DNA of 35,439 nt from Actinomycetes bacterium (GCA_021801795.1 JAJYXR010000023.1:1-35439); one strand, 5' to 3'; positions 14,701-23,335 are shown, counted from the first letter of the stretch. Numbers and translations: made by a program. Notes: a model not told the origin generated them from the sequence alone.

Positions 14701-15462
14701 TCAGCCCCCGAGCGCCCGCGCGCCGTCGATGACCGACTTCTCGAGCAGGTTCACCACCGCCGAGGGCAGCACCTTCACCGCCAGCGCGGCGAGCAGCAGC
14801 ACCAGGAAGACCTGTAGCGGGAAGCCGAGCAGGAACACGTTTATCTGGGGTGCCGCCTTCGAGAGTAGCCCGAGCACGATCTGGGCGGCGAAGAGCACCA
14901 TGAGGACCGGCGCCGCCATCTCCAGCATCGCGACGAAGAAGGTGGAGAGATCGGAGCTCAGCACGTGGCTGATGGTCCCGAGCGATGCCATCGTCATCCC
15001 GACCGCGCTGAAGGACTCGATGAAGCCGTGCACCAGCACCAGGTCACCGCCAGTCACGAAGAGGAGCGCTACGGCCACGGCCTGGTAGAGGGTGCCGATG
15101 ATCGGGGTCTGGTTCTGTGACAGCGGGTCGAGGGAGGGAGGGAGGACGATCCCGCCGAAGAGGTCGCTGATGCCTCCCGCTGCCTCTACGGCGCTGAAGA
15201 GCGTCTTCGTCACCATGCCTAGGGCGAACCCCATCACCACCTGGACGACCAGTGCCCCGATGAGCGCAGAGGTGCTGAGGGGAAGAAGGCCGTGCTCCAG
15301 GGTCGGCACTGCCAGCATTGCCAGAGCTGCAGCTATGCCCACCTTCGCCATGGCAGGGGTAGGGAGGCTGGAGAAGGGCGGCGAGACGACCACCCAGATG
15401 ACAGCGCGCACCAGGGCCAGCAGGAACGCGATCAGCGCCACCGGGTCAGTGGAGATGCTCAT
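14701..15462 (-). CDS. fliR: Flagellar export gate protein FliR
   Basis: 253 residues of mostly membrane helices, normal length. FliR joins FliP and FliQ in the export-gate helix assembly. Family signs are the N-terminal helix LIAFLLALVRAVIWVVVSPP, the central GGISDLFGGIVLPPSLDPLSQNQTP written here in part (GGISDLFG, PLSQNQTP), and the C-terminal INVFLLGFPLQVFL. It lies ten bases after fliQ and three before flhB. Confidence 0.96.
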   Translation of the reverse strand: MSISTDPVALIAFLLALVRAVIWVVVSPPFSSLPTPAMAKVGIAAALAMLAVPTLEHGLLPLSTSALIGALVVQVVMGFALGMVTKTLFSAVEAAGGISDLFGGIVLPPSLDPLSQNQTPIIGTLYQAVAVALLFVTGGDLVLVHGFIESFSAVGMTMASLGTISHVLSSDLSTFFVAMLEMAAPVLMVLFAAQIVLGLLSKAAPQINVFLLGFPLQVFLVLLLAALAVKVLPSAVVNLLEKSVIDGARALGG

Positions 15463-15472
15463 GGCAGGTCGG

Positions 15473-15748
15473 TCATCCGCTTAAGAGCAGCCGCGGCAGC
15501 TCGTTGAAGAGCTGGGTCGTGTAGGTGCTGAACTGGATGAGCATCCAGTGTCCTGCGATCACGAACACCACCACGATCCCTATGAGCTTCGGCACGAAGG
15601 TAAGGGTGAAGTCCTGGATCTGGGTGACCGTCTGGATCATCGATACGAACACACCCACTCCGAGCGAGACGAGCAGTATGGGCGCGCCCAGCTTCACCGC
15701 CATCACCATGGCCTGAGATGCGATGTGGATTACGGTTCCCTCGTTCAT
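15473..15748 (-). CDS. fliQ: Flagellar export gate protein FliQ
   Basis: 91 residues with two membrane helices, the standard FliQ form. It carries LGAPILLVSLGVGVFVSMIQ and TQIQDFTLTFVPKL, both characteristic. FliQ packs around the FliP-FliR core of the export gate. It follows fliP by four bases. Confidence 0.97.
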   Translation of the reverse strand: MNEGTVIHIASQAMVMAVKLGAPILLVSLGVGVFVSMIQTVTQIQDFTLTFVPKLIGIVVVFVIAGHWMLIQFSTYTTQLFNELPRLLLSG

Positions 15749-15752
15749 GGCG

Positions 15753-16463
15753 CTAACGGAAGCTAAGCAGTAGGGAGTGGACGACGAGCGTCCACCCGTC
15801 GACCATGACGAATAGGAGGATCTTGAACGGAAGCGACACGAGGGTGGGCGGCAGCATCATGATGCCCATCGACATGAGGGTGGAGCTGACCAGCAGGTCA
15901 ATGATCAGGAACGGTATGAAGATGACGAACCCCATGATGAAGGCACTCTTCAGCTGCGAGAGCAGAAAGGCGGGGATAAGGGTGACGATGCTCACGTCTG
16001 TGGGCTTCGCGGGATGCTGGTGAGCCACCGACTCTGCCAGCTGGAGCTCTCCGGTATCGGTCTGGCGCAGCATCCAGTTCTTCAGCGGCACCTCGCCGCG
16101 ATCGAATGCCTGGGTGACGTTTATCTTTCCGTGCAGGTAGGGCTGGACGGCGACGCTGTTCATCTGGGACAGGGTGGGGGCCATGATGAAGAGGCTGAAG
16201 ATGAGCGCGAGGCCGGTGATTACCTGACCAGGAGGTATCGAGTTCAGTCCCAGGGCGTTCGATGTCATGCCGAGGACTATCACCATGCGGACGAACCCGG
16301 TGAGCATGATGAGCAGCGAGGGCGCGATCGCCAGCAAGGTCACCGCTATGAGGATGACGACGTCCTGGGAGGGCTTCGCGAGGCCCTTGCCGAGGTTCAG
16401 GGTCACCGAAGGGCCTGCACCGGTGGTGGCCGCTGCCAGGAGGGTGTGGCTCAACCCGAGCAC
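15753..16463 (-). CDS. fliP: Flagellar export gate protein FliP
   Basis: 236 residues from a GTG at 16463 behind GGGGTGA. FliP forms the pentameric core of the export gate. Motifs are strong: LLAIAPSLLIMLTGFVRMVI, LGLNSIPPGQVITGLALI, the loop with AFDRGEVPLKNWMLRQT, and IPAFLLSQLKSAFIMGFVIF followed by IDLLVSSTLMSMGIMMLPP. The N-terminus (LLAAATTGAGPSV) may be a short signal peptide. An ATG two bases upstream opens only an out-of-frame shadow. Confidence 0.97.
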   Translation of the reverse strand: MLGLSHTLLAAATTGAGPSVTLNLGKGLAKPSQDVVILIAVTLLAIAPSLLIMLTGFVRMVIVLGMTSNALGLNSIPPGQVITGLALIFSLFIMAPTLSQMNSVAVQPYLHGKINVTQAFDRGEVPLKNWMLRQTDTGELQLAESVAHQHPAKPTDVSIVTLIPAFLLSQLKSAFIMGFVIFIPFLIIDLLVSSTLMSMGIMMLPPTLVSLPFKILLFVMVDGWTLVVHSLLLSFR

Positions 16464-16520
16464 ATCTCACCCCGCTCGATTCGCATGGATGTTTTTCCCC
16501 TGTTCAGGGGAGCGCTCCGG

Positions 16521-16919
16521 TCAGGCTCTACGGACCGTACGCTCCCGCAACTGTTCGAGCATCGCCATCCATGCGATGGCAGGGCGCTGGCCCCGCCAGA
16601 GAGGAGCCGTCCACTGGCCCCCCACGGCACCTTGCTCGAGTGCCTCTTCCTCTACACCTGACTCAGCCCGCTCGATCTCTGCCACCAGGTTCACCGAGTG
16701 GGGGGTGACACCTATCAGCAGATCCTTCTCCCCTGCCCGCACCACCACGAGCGACACGCCCTTGCCGAGCTGCTGGCGCTGGACTACGCCGACGGCGCCG
16801 GTAGCACGCCTCGCGCCCAGAGACAGGGGCCCCATGCGCCTGCGGAGCAGCCCTCCGAGAAGGGCTATGCCTCCGAAGACCACGGCCATTGCCACGAGGA
16901 AGCGGACGAAGAGCTCCAT
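16521..16919 (-). CDS. fliO: Flagellar biosynthesis protein FliO
   Basis: 132 residues from the ATG at 16919, six bases after GAGGTG. One membrane helix (about residues 5-25, VRFLVAMAVVFGGIALLGG) is followed by a small beta domain with RQQLGKGVSLVVVRAGEKDL and LIGVTPHSVNLV, typical of FliO. FliO helps FliP assemble. The last 40 residues (Trp/Arg-rich) are not conserved. It lies between fliN and fliP, the usual order, with a 57-base gap before fliP. Confidence 0.92.
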   Translation of the reverse strand: MELFVRFLVAMAVVFGGIALLGGLLRRRMGPLSLGARRATGAVGVVQRQQLGKGVSLVVVRAGEKDLLIGVTPHSVNLVAEIERAESGVEEEALEQGAVGGQWTAPLWRGQRPAIAWMAMLEQLRERTVRRA

Positions 16920-16924
16920 CGCAC

Positions 16925-17407
16925 TCACCTCGCGGCTACTGCTCCGGACTCGACCAGCTCGGTGATCCGCACCGCGAACTCGTCGTCGACCACCACCACC
17001 TCGCCCCGAGCCACAGGCGCGCCGTTCACGAGCACGTCGACGGGAGAACCTGCCTGGCGGTCGAGCTCTACGACGCTTCCCACGTTCACACCGAGCAGGT
17101 CACGAAGCAGCATCCGCGCCCTGCCCAGCTCGACGGTGACCTCCAGCTCCACCCCGTGGAGAACCTCCAGTGACCTGAGCGTCTGGTTCCCGACAAGGGT
17201 CTCTGGCGCCCTCAGCGGATCGGCGGGCCTGGCAGCCTGGGTCTTGGACTCGCCGGCGTGGGGCTGACCGGCTGCCTTAGGCGCCGGGGGCTCCGAGGAC
17301 TCAGGAGCCCCTGGGGGGACCTGGGGAGCTGAAGGCGAGGTCCCGGCAGCTCCTGGCTGGAGCTGGCCTTCGGGCTGTGACTCTGAGGGAGTCGGATCGT
17401 CGCTCAC
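16925..17407 (-). CDS. fliN: Flagellar motor switch protein FliN
   Basis: 160 residues from a GTG at 17407 that overlaps the fliM stop by four bases. The N-terminal 75 residues are a Pro/Ala/Ser-rich extension. The C-terminal 80 are a complete FliN core: VLHGVELEVTVELGRARMLL, then LLGVNVGSVVELDRQAGSPV, VLVNGAPVARGEVVVVDDEF and AVRITELV. FliN forms the lower C ring, needed for export and for switching rotation. Confidence 0.96.
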   Translation of the reverse strand: MSDDPTPSESQPEGQLQPGAAGTSPSAPQVPPGAPESSEPPAPKAAGQPHAGESKTQAARPADPLRAPETLVGNQTLRSLEVLHGVELEVTVELGRARMLLRDLLGVNVGSVVELDRQAGSPVDVLVNGAPVARGEVVVVDDEFAVRITELVESGAVAAR

Positions 17408-18396
17408 TGGTCAGCCTCCTGTGGGTCGTACGTATCAGGTTCTACCACGACCGCTGCCAGGCGGCGGCGGATCGTCGTCATCAGCACCGACAGCCACGGC
17501 ATCCCCCCGGCCACCAGACGGACCGGACGGCCAGGGTCGTGGTGGAGCGGGATCACGTCGCCAGGCGCGAGACCTGCGACCTCCACGGGGCTCAGGTGGG
17601 CAGGTGGGAACACCACGTGCAGATCCACCGGCACGTCGAGGAGGCGCTGGACCATGCCGAGATTGGGCCCGCGGTCGTGGCTGCCTGCCATGGCCAGGTC
17701 CGCGTGCTCGATGGCCTCTACGACCGGCCTCACGGTGGGGAACTGGACGCACAGCGAGGGGGCGAATACCCCGCCGTCCGCGAGGTGGACCTCGAAGCCT
17801 ATGGACACGCAGATCCCCGAGGGTATGACCGCCTGGAGAAGGTCGATGTCGGGTGCCTTCTGTATGACCCTCGGTTCGACCTCCAGGTAGGGGGCCAGCG
17901 CCACCCGCAGCTCGCCGAGCATGGCCTCCACCAGTGGTGTGAGGAGGGAGTCCTCGATCTCGGTGAGCGAGCGCTTCGGGTACTTGCCAGTACCGGGGCC
18001 GCTCATGCGCACATCCAGCATGGCCATCGCGAGCGAGAGCGGGAAGTAGAGGATGGCACGCCCTGGAAGCGGCGAGAGGTCGAGCACCAGCAGGTGAGCC
18101 GGGTTCTCCACTCCGAGGGCGAACTCCTCCCATGTGCTGTGCCGGATGTCGCTCACACGCATGTGCACCGGGATCCTGAGGGCACCGGTGAGCGCGCCAC
18201 CCGCGAGCCGCACGAAGACGTCGAGCACCGCGTGCAGGGAACGCAGGTGGCCCCGGTCCAGGCCTTCGGGCTGGCGAAAGTCGTAGGGACGTGGATCGTG
18301 GGCCGACCCGAGAGCTGGATCCCCAGGCGATACGCCTGCTCCAGAGCCCTCGCGCGAAGGCTGTGGAGCCGAGGCAGGGTCGAGCAGGGCGGTCAT
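17404..18396 (-). CDS. fliM: Flagellar motor switch protein FliM
   Basis: 330 residues from the ATG at 18396, near normal length. FliM links FliG to FliN in the C ring and receives CheY-P. The body is clear: YDFRQPEGLDRGHLRSLHAV, ALRIPVHMRVSDIRHSTWEE, AMLDVRMSGPGTGKYPKRSL, then LTEIEDSLLTPLVEAML, and a FliN-like C-terminal domain (about 255-320, LLDVPVDLHVVF). The N-terminus MTALLDPASAPQ lacks the usual CheY-binding peptide (LSQxEIDALL). No better upstream start is available in frame. It follows fliL after 46 bases. Confidence 0.95.
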   Translation of the reverse strand: MTALLDPASAPQPSREGSGAGVSPGDPALGSAHDPRPYDFRQPEGLDRGHLRSLHAVLDVFVRLAGGALTGALRIPVHMRVSDIRHSTWEEFALGVENPAHLLVLDLSPLPGRAILYFPLSLAMAMLDVRMSGPGTGKYPKRSLTEIEDSLLTPLVEAMLGELRVALAPYLEVEPRVIQKAPDIDLLQAVIPSGICVSIGFEVHLADGGVFAPSLCVQFPTVRPVVEAIEHADLAMAGSHDRGPNLGMVQRLLDVPVDLHVVFPPAHLSPVEVAGLAPGDVIPLHHDPGRPVRLVAGGMPWLSVLMTTIRRRLAAVVVEPDTYDPQEADQ

Positions 18397-18442
18397 GCGC
18401 TTACCGTCATGGCTGATTCGTTCCTGTAGATGTTCACGTACA

Positions 18443-18931
18443 TCACTGCACCAGCGGTGCGCCCACGTAGTAGACCTGCGCCACCTGAGGCAGCCCCGAA
18501 CGCAGACCCAGGATCTGGTTCACGTCATGGAGGATCGTCGTGCGCGCAAGCTGCTTACCGGCGTTGGACTCCATCTGGGTGCTCGTCATGGCCCCGAAGG
18601 CGAACACGATGGCGTTGTCGATGCGCGGCATGTCCTTCGTGATCTCCGCGCTGTCCGACACGTTCGTGAGCTGCAGGGAAAGCCCTACCTGGAGGTAGTG
18701 ACCGTCGGCCAGCTCGTAGGTCTGGGTGCCGAGCCCCATCGTCGTGGTATCGGTCAAAACCGTCTTAGCGTGGTGCTTCGCCACCACGAACCAGTACGCG
18801 AGCCCGCCGGCACCTAGGACGAGAACTACTAGCAGGATGATCGCCGCCATGCGACGCCCGCCGCCAGCCCCTGAGGACCCGCCAGCCCCCTGCATGAAGG
18901 CCTGGTCCAGAAGGTCGGTATCCATTGCCAC
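18443..18931 (-). CDS. fliL: Flagellar basal body-associated protein FliL
   Basis: 162 residues from a GTG at 18931; an ATG two codons later is equally possible. A single membrane helix (about residues 29-50, AAIILLVVLVLGAGGLAYWF) precedes an extracytoplasmic domain with YELADGHYLQVGLSLQLTN and IVFAFGAMTSTQM. FliL surrounds the stator and supports torque. It lies between motB and fliM, as in many clusters. Confidence 0.9.
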   Translation of the reverse strand: MAMDTDLLDQAFMQGAGGSSGAGGGRRMAAIILLVVLVLGAGGLAYWFVVAKHHAKTVLTDTTTMGLGTQTYELADGHYLQVGLSLQLTNVSDSAEITKDMPRIDNAIVFAFGAMTSTQMESNAGKQLARTTILHDVNQILGLRSGLPQVAQVYYVGAPLVQ

Positions 18932-18949
18932 GGCTCTAGTTCCCCTCTC

Positions 18950-19810
18950 TCAGGCGGCCTGCTGGCCGGGGTCGAGGACTACCACGTCTATCCTGCGGTT
19001 CTGTGCCTGGCCAGCGGGGGTCGCGTTCGACGCCACCGGATGGGTGTCGCTGAACCCCGCTGCCGCCAGACGGTCCTTCGCTATGTGGTCCACATGGTCC
19101 AGCCGCCAGACCACGTTAACCGCTCTCACCGCAGATAGCTCCCAGTTGCTGGTATACGGTCCGCCGATGATCGGCTCGTTGTCCGTGTAGCCTTCCACCA
19201 CCACGTTGTTCGGGATGGTAGCGAGCACGGAGGCGACCGCGTCGATCACCCGGTCTCCCTCGGGACCGGGGTTGGCCGAGTCCGTGGCATAGAAGACCTC
19301 GTCGGCCAGGATCTGGACGACCACTCCCCTCTCCGTGACGCTCACCTGGGCCAGACCAGACAGGCCCTGGGAGGCAAGCGCCTGCTGGATGGCCGCGGCG
19401 ATCTGGGCTGCTCCGGGACCCTGCGCTGTACCGAGAGCAGCCGGGGAGCTGGCCCCCGTAGACGTCGACGGAGGGCCAGATGAGAGCACGGCGGCGTTCA
19501 GAGAACCCGCGGAACCGCCGGGACCACCGGTCGAGAGCGCGTGGCCGGCCTGGGCAGGCGGCACCAGGGACCGCTGGTGGGGAAGGATGCCGGTGCCCGA
19601 TGGCTGGTTCACGCTAACCGGCCCGCCCAGGTTATCCGCGACTGACTCATGGAGCTGCTTGAACTTCGCGGCAGTGATGGTGGAGAGGGCGAAGAGCAGC
19701 ACGAACACGATGAGTAGGAGCGTGATCATGTCCGAGTAGGTGAGCAGCCAGCGACCGAGACCCGCGGTACCGATGTCGGTGGAAAGCTCTGCTTCCTCGC
19801 GCCTGGGCAC
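18950..19810 (-). CDS. motB: Flagellar stator protein MotB
   Basis: 286 residues from a GTG at 19810, five bases after AGGAGG. The ion-binding aspartate is D27 in LLTYSDMITLLLIVFVLLFA, the single membrane helix. A Gly/Ser/Pro linker (about 62-135) is followed by an OmpA-like peptidoglycan-binding domain (VVVEGYTDNEPI, NWELSAVRAVNVV, ASNATPAGQAQNRRIDVVVL). MotB anchors the stator to the wall. Whether protons or sodium drive it cannot be settled from this helix. It lies nine bases after motA. Confidence 0.97.
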   Translation of the reverse strand: MPRREEAELSTDIGTAGLGRWLLTYSDMITLLLIVFVLLFALSTITAAKFKQLHESVADNLGGPVSVNQPSGTGILPHQRSLVPPAQAGHALSTGGPGGSAGSLNAAVLSSGPPSTSTGASSPAALGTAQGPGAAQIAAAIQQALASQGLSGLAQVSVTERGVVVQILADEVFYATDSANPGPEGDRVIDAVASVLATIPNNVVVEGYTDNEPIIGGPYTSNWELSAVRAVNVVWRLDHVDHIAKDRLAAAGFSDTHPVASNATPAGQAQNRRIDVVVLDPGQQAA

Positions 19811-19819
19811 CCCAGCCTC

Positions 19820-20626
19820 CTACGCGGCCTGCTCGCCGGGAGCGAGTCCCTGACGATCCTTCGGGGCCAGGAAGGTGAGAAGCCGGGCCTCGATGCGGTT
19901 CGGGCTGCTGCCGGCCTGGATGGCCAGGAGCCCCTCCATGGTGAGCTCCATGCTGGCCACCTCGACCTCGCTCACCCTTAGCAGCTTGTTCGCTATCGGC
20001 AGCCAGACCAGGTTCGCCATCGCCACGCCCCAGAGGGTGGCGATGAAGGCTGCCGCTACTGCCGGTCCCACGCTGTTCACGTCCTTTATGGAGGCCAGCA
20101 CCTTTACAAGCCCTATGACGGTGCCGAGAATGCCTAGCGTGGGAGAGAAACCTCCCGCGTCGACGAAGAACTTCGCCCCCCTGCGATGCCTGTCGCGCAG
20201 CGAGGTGATCTCGCTGTCGAGCACGGCACGCACCTCTTCGGGGTCCACGCCGTCTACCACCATCTGGAGGCCCTTGCGGAAGAAGGGGTCGTCGATGCCC
20301 TCGGACTCCCGGTCGAGTGCGAGAAGCCCCTCGCGCCTGGCTATGCGAGCCAGCTCCACCATCCTCGTGATGGTGGCTCCCGGGGTGTGGCCCTCGCTGG
20401 CTATCGCCTTTCTCAGGGTCCTGGGGACCTTCTTGAGGTCGCTCGCCACGTTACCTGCCGAGGCGGCGAAGATGGTGCCACCGAGCACCAGCACCATGGG
20501 ACCTGGAGCGAGCAGCACGAGCGGGCTGATCCCGATGATGCTCATCATGATCATCACGCAGACGAGCGCGAGCACCATGGCCACAGGCGTGGTCACGTCC
20601 AGTCCCCTGAACACGAGCAGCTTCAC
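19820..20626 (-). CDS. motA: Flagellar stator protein MotA
   Basis: 268 residues from a GTG at 20626 that overlaps the flbD stop by four bases. MotA forms the ring around MotB and contacts FliG. Features include GPMVLVLGGTIFAASAGN, the cytoplasmic loop ARREGLLALDRESEGIDDPF followed by FRKGLQMVVDGVDPEEV with the charged residues that work on FliG, and the proline helix GFSPTLGILGTVIGLVKVL. Length is normal. Confidence 0.97.
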   Translation of the reverse strand: MKLLVFRGLDVTTPVAMVLALVCVMIMMSIIGISPLVLLAPGPMVLVLGGTIFAASAGNVASDLKKVPRTLRKAIASEGHTPGATITRMVELARIARREGLLALDRESEGIDDPFFRKGLQMVVDGVDPEEVRAVLDSEITSLRDRHRRGAKFFVDAGGFSPTLGILGTVIGLVKVLASIKDVNSVGPAVAAAFIATLWGVAMANLVWLPIANKLLRVSEVEVASMELTMEGLLAIQAGSSPNRIEARLLTFLAPKDRQGLAPGEQAA

Positions 20627-21150
20627 TTCCCACCTACCTCCCCTGTGCCCTGGCCTGTGCCCTGGCCTGTGCCCTGGACCCCGTGGCTCGGGCGCACCGG
20701 GCGCTCCAGCTCGTCAGCTCCGGCCGCAGAGTCCCCGAGATCATCTGGCTCTGCGCCGCTGCCCACATCGAGCATTACCTCGCTCGTGTCGCCCACATCG
20801 CTGGTGTCGCTGGTGTCGGGGGTAGCGGGGGTAGCGGGGGTAGCGCGCAGGGAATCTGCTGGTTCCCCGGGCGACCCCGGCAGGACCCTGAGCTGGCGAG
20901 CTAGCTCCTTCCTCCGACCGGGGGGCCCCTGGACCTGGCCTACCGCTACTGGCTCCGCAGCGGATGCGAGCACCATCACGCCTGCCTTGAAGCCGCGGAC
21001 CGCCTCGATCACCTCTTCGAGCGACTCGGCCACCACATGCTTCACGCCATGGACCATGGTGATGACGGTGTCGGGCGTCTCCTCGACGCGCTCGATCAAG
21101 TCCTCGTTCAAGGCCATCTTCTGGCCGCTCATTCGCGTGAGTAGGATCAC
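20623..21150 (-). CDS. flbD: FlbD-family flagellar protein with long repeat tail
   Basis: 175 residues if translated from the GTG at 21150, where the family start (VILLTRMSGQKMALNEDLIE) begins; an ATG at 21171 adds seven residues (MPRGVGR). The first 70 residues fit FlbD, a small protein found next to motA in many Gram-positive and other clusters: ERVEETPDTVITMVHGVKHV, then VAESLEEVIEAV. The function of FlbD is not well established. Normal length is about 70-80 residues; here a tail of about 100 residues carries TPATPATPDTSDTSD and GTGQGTGQGTG. The gene is first after a sigma-28-like promoter. Confidence 0.88.
   Translation of the reverse strand: MILLTRMSGQKMALNEDLIERVEETPDTVITMVHGVKHVVAESLEEVIEAVRGFKAGVMVLASAAEPVAVGQVQGPPGRRKELARQLRVLPGSPGEPADSLRATPATPATPDTSDTSDVGDTSEVMLDVGSGAEPDDLGDSAAGADELERPVRPSHGVQGTGQGTGQGTGEVGGK
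20641..20676 (-). repeat. 12-base repeats coding GTGQ in the FlbD tail
   Basis: CCCTGTGCCCTGG-type units repeat about three times just before the flbD stop. They keep the reading frame and lie directly over the motA translation-initiation region. Confidence 0.7.
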
Positions 21151-21204
21151 CCTGCCGACACCCCGGGGCATGGCTCGCAGGGCACACGGGGTGTACCTGC
21201 TCGG

Positions 21205-21211
21205 ATCCTGT
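21205..21211 (-). promoter_or_regulatory. ACAGGAT motif in the flbD leader, possible CsrA site
   Basis: On the minus strand ACAGGAT lies about 35 bases before the flbD start, flanked by CCTG and CAGG that could pair weakly. It resembles the core of the known CsrA RNA target. Support is limited to the motif. Confidence 0.22.
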
Positions 21212-21338
21212 TCAGGCGGTCAGCCGCGTTTAGTGTCTGCATCGGGACCATGCTCGCTTCTGGAACTCGTTCGTGGCACCTTACCTGCTAGCCAGGAGGC
21301 ATTGGGGCTCTCGTGGCGCGAAAGACCTCCTAGCGTCA

Positions 21339-21366
21339 GTATCGGCACCCTTCTCTTCGAGGTTTA
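21339..21366 (-). promoter_or_regulatory. Sigma-28-type promoter of flbD-motA and downstream genes
   Basis: On the minus strand TAAA (21366-21363) is followed, after 16 bases, by GCCGATAC (21346-21339). It lies in the 265-base gap between flgE and flbD. The layout is the same as at flhA and flgB. The leader to flbD would be about 160-185 bases. Confidence 0.77.
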
Positions 21367-21436
21367 GCATTGGACCTCCACCCTGCCATGCTGCCCATGC
21401 ACCACGGCCTGCCTGGCCGCAGCTTCACCGTCCTGG

Positions 21437-22732
21437 CTACGGCATGTTGATGAGCGCCTGGAGCACCAGGCTGGTGGAGGCAACGGTCTTCGTGTTCGCC
21501 TGGTAGTCGGTCTGGGCCTCCACCAGATAGGTGAGCTGCCTGCCCAGGTTCACGTTCGAGGACTCCAGGGCTCCGTCGACCAGCGTGCCCCTGCCTCCGG
21601 TCCCCCCAGTGCCGATGAGAGCCGGGCCGGAGTTAGCGGTGGCGAGGAAGTCGTTGTTCCCGGTCTGTGTCAACCCGTTGGGATTCGTGAAGACGCTCAT
21701 GGCCAGCTGGCCGATGGTCTGGCTCTGGTCGTTCGTGTAGTTGCCGGTGATAACCCCCGTGTCCCCGATGGTGAAACCAGCCAGCGTGCCCGAGGCATAG
21801 CCGTCCTGGTTCGTGACCTCGGCGGAGTCCTGGGCTGCGAACTGGGTCACGGCACCAGGGCTGCCCGGCTGGTCGAAGACCACATTGGGCGCTACCGGGA
21901 AGCCGTTGGCCGCGTCCAGCCCCGTAGTCGGCAGGTCCGTCGGAGCGGTGGTGCTGACCGCTGCGCCGTTTATGTCGGCTAGCTGGCCACTGGGGGTGAA
22001 CGTGAGCGTCTGCGCGCCGGCCCATAGGTTCGCTGTGCCGCCGCCGAAGCTCGGCGCTATGGCGGCCGTTCCGGTGAGATCCCAGGTGTTACCGGTGGTC
22101 GCCGTCGACGCGAGCTTGAACGTGAGGGTGATCGGGACAGCGTCACCGAGGGAGTCGTACGCGGTGACCGTGGTGGTCACCGTGGTGCCGACCGGGTCGT
22201 TCGCGTTCAGGTTTCCCCCCATGGTGATGTTCTTGGTCTGCTGGGGCGGTATCTGGGCGCCTACGGGGATGGTGATGTTCCCGATCGGCGCGTTCGTGTT
22301 CAGCACCCCGTTCACCGCCTGCCAGCCCTGGATGAGACCGCCGGTGGGGCTGGCCAGGTTCCCGTTCGCGTCCACCGTGAGCGTGCCGTCGCGGGTGAAG
22401 AGCTGCTGGCCGTTCTGGTTCGCCACCAGGAAGCCGTTCCCCTGGATCGCGACGTCGTTAGAGTTCCCCGTCTGGTTCAGGGCACCCTCTGCGAAGTTCG
22501 TGTTCACAGCCCCTACCCGTACGCCGCTTCCGACCGCGATCGCATTGATGCCGGCCTGTGTGGCGGTGGCTGCCGAGGCGCCAGCGACCTGCTGGGCGAG
22601 CAAGTCGTCGAATACCACGCTGTTCGACTTGTACCCGGTGGTGTCGTCGTTCGCGATGTTATTACCTATGACGTCGAGCCACGTCTGGTCGGAGTTTATG
22701 CCCGACACTGCCGCTAGTAGTGACCGTTCCAT
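21437..22732 (-). CDS. flgE: Flagellar hook protein FlgE
   Basis: 431 residues from the ATG at 22732, eight bases after GGAGG; the frame is open nine codons further without family match. FlgE polymerises into the hook. The N-terminus MERSLLAAVSGINSDQTWLD and VIGNNIANDDTTGYKSNSVV are typical rod-hook sequences; GNGFLVANQNGQQLFTRDGT is the conserved second block. The C-terminus ends with LGRQLTYLVEAQTDYQANTK and ASTSLVLQALINMP. The middle is an ordinary variable hook domain. Confidence 0.97.
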   Translation of the reverse strand: MERSLLAAVSGINSDQTWLDVIGNNIANDDTTGYKSNSVVFDDLLAQQVAGASAATATQAGINAIAVGSGVRVGAVNTNFAEGALNQTGNSNDVAIQGNGFLVANQNGQQLFTRDGTLTVDANGNLASPTGGLIQGWQAVNGVLNTNAPIGNITIPVGAQIPPQQTKNITMGGNLNANDPVGTTVTTTVTAYDSLGDAVPITLTFKLASTATTGNTWDLTGTAAIAPSFGGGTANLWAGAQTLTFTPSGQLADINGAAVSTTAPTDLPTTGLDAANGFPVAPNVVFDQPGSPGAVTQFAAQDSAEVTNQDGYASGTLAGFTIGDTGVITGNYTNDQSQTIGQLAMSVFTNPNGLTQTGNNDFLATANSGPALIGTGGTGGRGTLVDGALESSNVNLGRQLTYLVEAQTDYQANTKTVASTSLVLQALINMP

Positions 22733-22857
22733 TTCAGATACCTCCGTTCGGGGCCCCACTCGGAGCCCGGTTGTCCTGCCTAGTGGTTCCTGCCTGACTC
22801 ATTACGACTGACTGCTGGCGATCTCCTGCCATCTCTGGATCTACTGGAAACGAATGC

Positions 22858-23322
22858 TCATCCGCTCACCTGCTGCACTGCGCTCAGCGCGACCTGCGTG
22901 CTGCCTATGTCGAGCATCGGACCGGTGGTGGGGTCCACGGTCACCCCGCTCACCACCCCGGTCACGCTCCCTCCACTGGCCACAGATGCCGTCACCTGCT
23001 TGCCGATGAGACTGGCGGAGGCACTGAGCTGCTGGGAGGACGCGGCCTGCTGGGTCGCCGAGAGCGACTGCTTCTCTATGCCCACTAACTGGTCTACCAT
23101 CGCGGCCTCGGTCATCTGCGCGGTCTGCGAGATGAACTGGGTCCCAGATGTGGGATTCAGCGGGTCCTGGTTCTGGAGCTGTGCTACCAGGAGCTGGAGG
23201 AACTCCTGGGGGTTAGCCAGGCTCGCAAGCGGGTTGCTCGACGAGCTCGCGGATGCTCCGCTGCCCGTGCCAGCGGCGCTCGTCGCAGCGCTGGTCGCTC
23301 CTAGTGGGTTTATCGTGCTCAT
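22858..23322 (-). CDS. flgD: Hook assembly scaffold FlgD
   Basis: 154 residues from the ATG at 23322 behind AAAGGAG. FlgD caps the growing hook. The core motif is clear: FLQLLVAQLQNQDPLNPTSG followed by QFISQTAQMTEAAMVDQLVG. It is short, keeping the N-terminal region and a small beta part (GVTVDPTTGPMLDIGST) without the larger C-terminal domains of the enterobacterial protein; Bacillus FlgD is also short. It lies 13 bases after fliK and 125 bases before flgE. Confidence 0.94.
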   Translation of the reverse strand: MSTINPLGATSAATSAAGTGSGASASSSSNPLASLANPQEFLQLLVAQLQNQDPLNPTSGTQFISQTAQMTEAAMVDQLVGIEKQSLSATQQAASSQQLSASASLIGKQVTASVASGGSVTGVVSGVTVDPTTGPMLDIGSTQVALSAVQQVSG

Positions 23323-23335
23323 GGTCTCTCCTTTT

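Noticed and set aside
19993..20000. CTATCGGC, another -10-like match inside motA
   Set aside because: No -35 at the shared spacing; coding position explains it.
20186..21367. 393-residue plus-strand frame across motA and flbD
   Set aside because: Antisense to conserved genes and without any recognisable domain.
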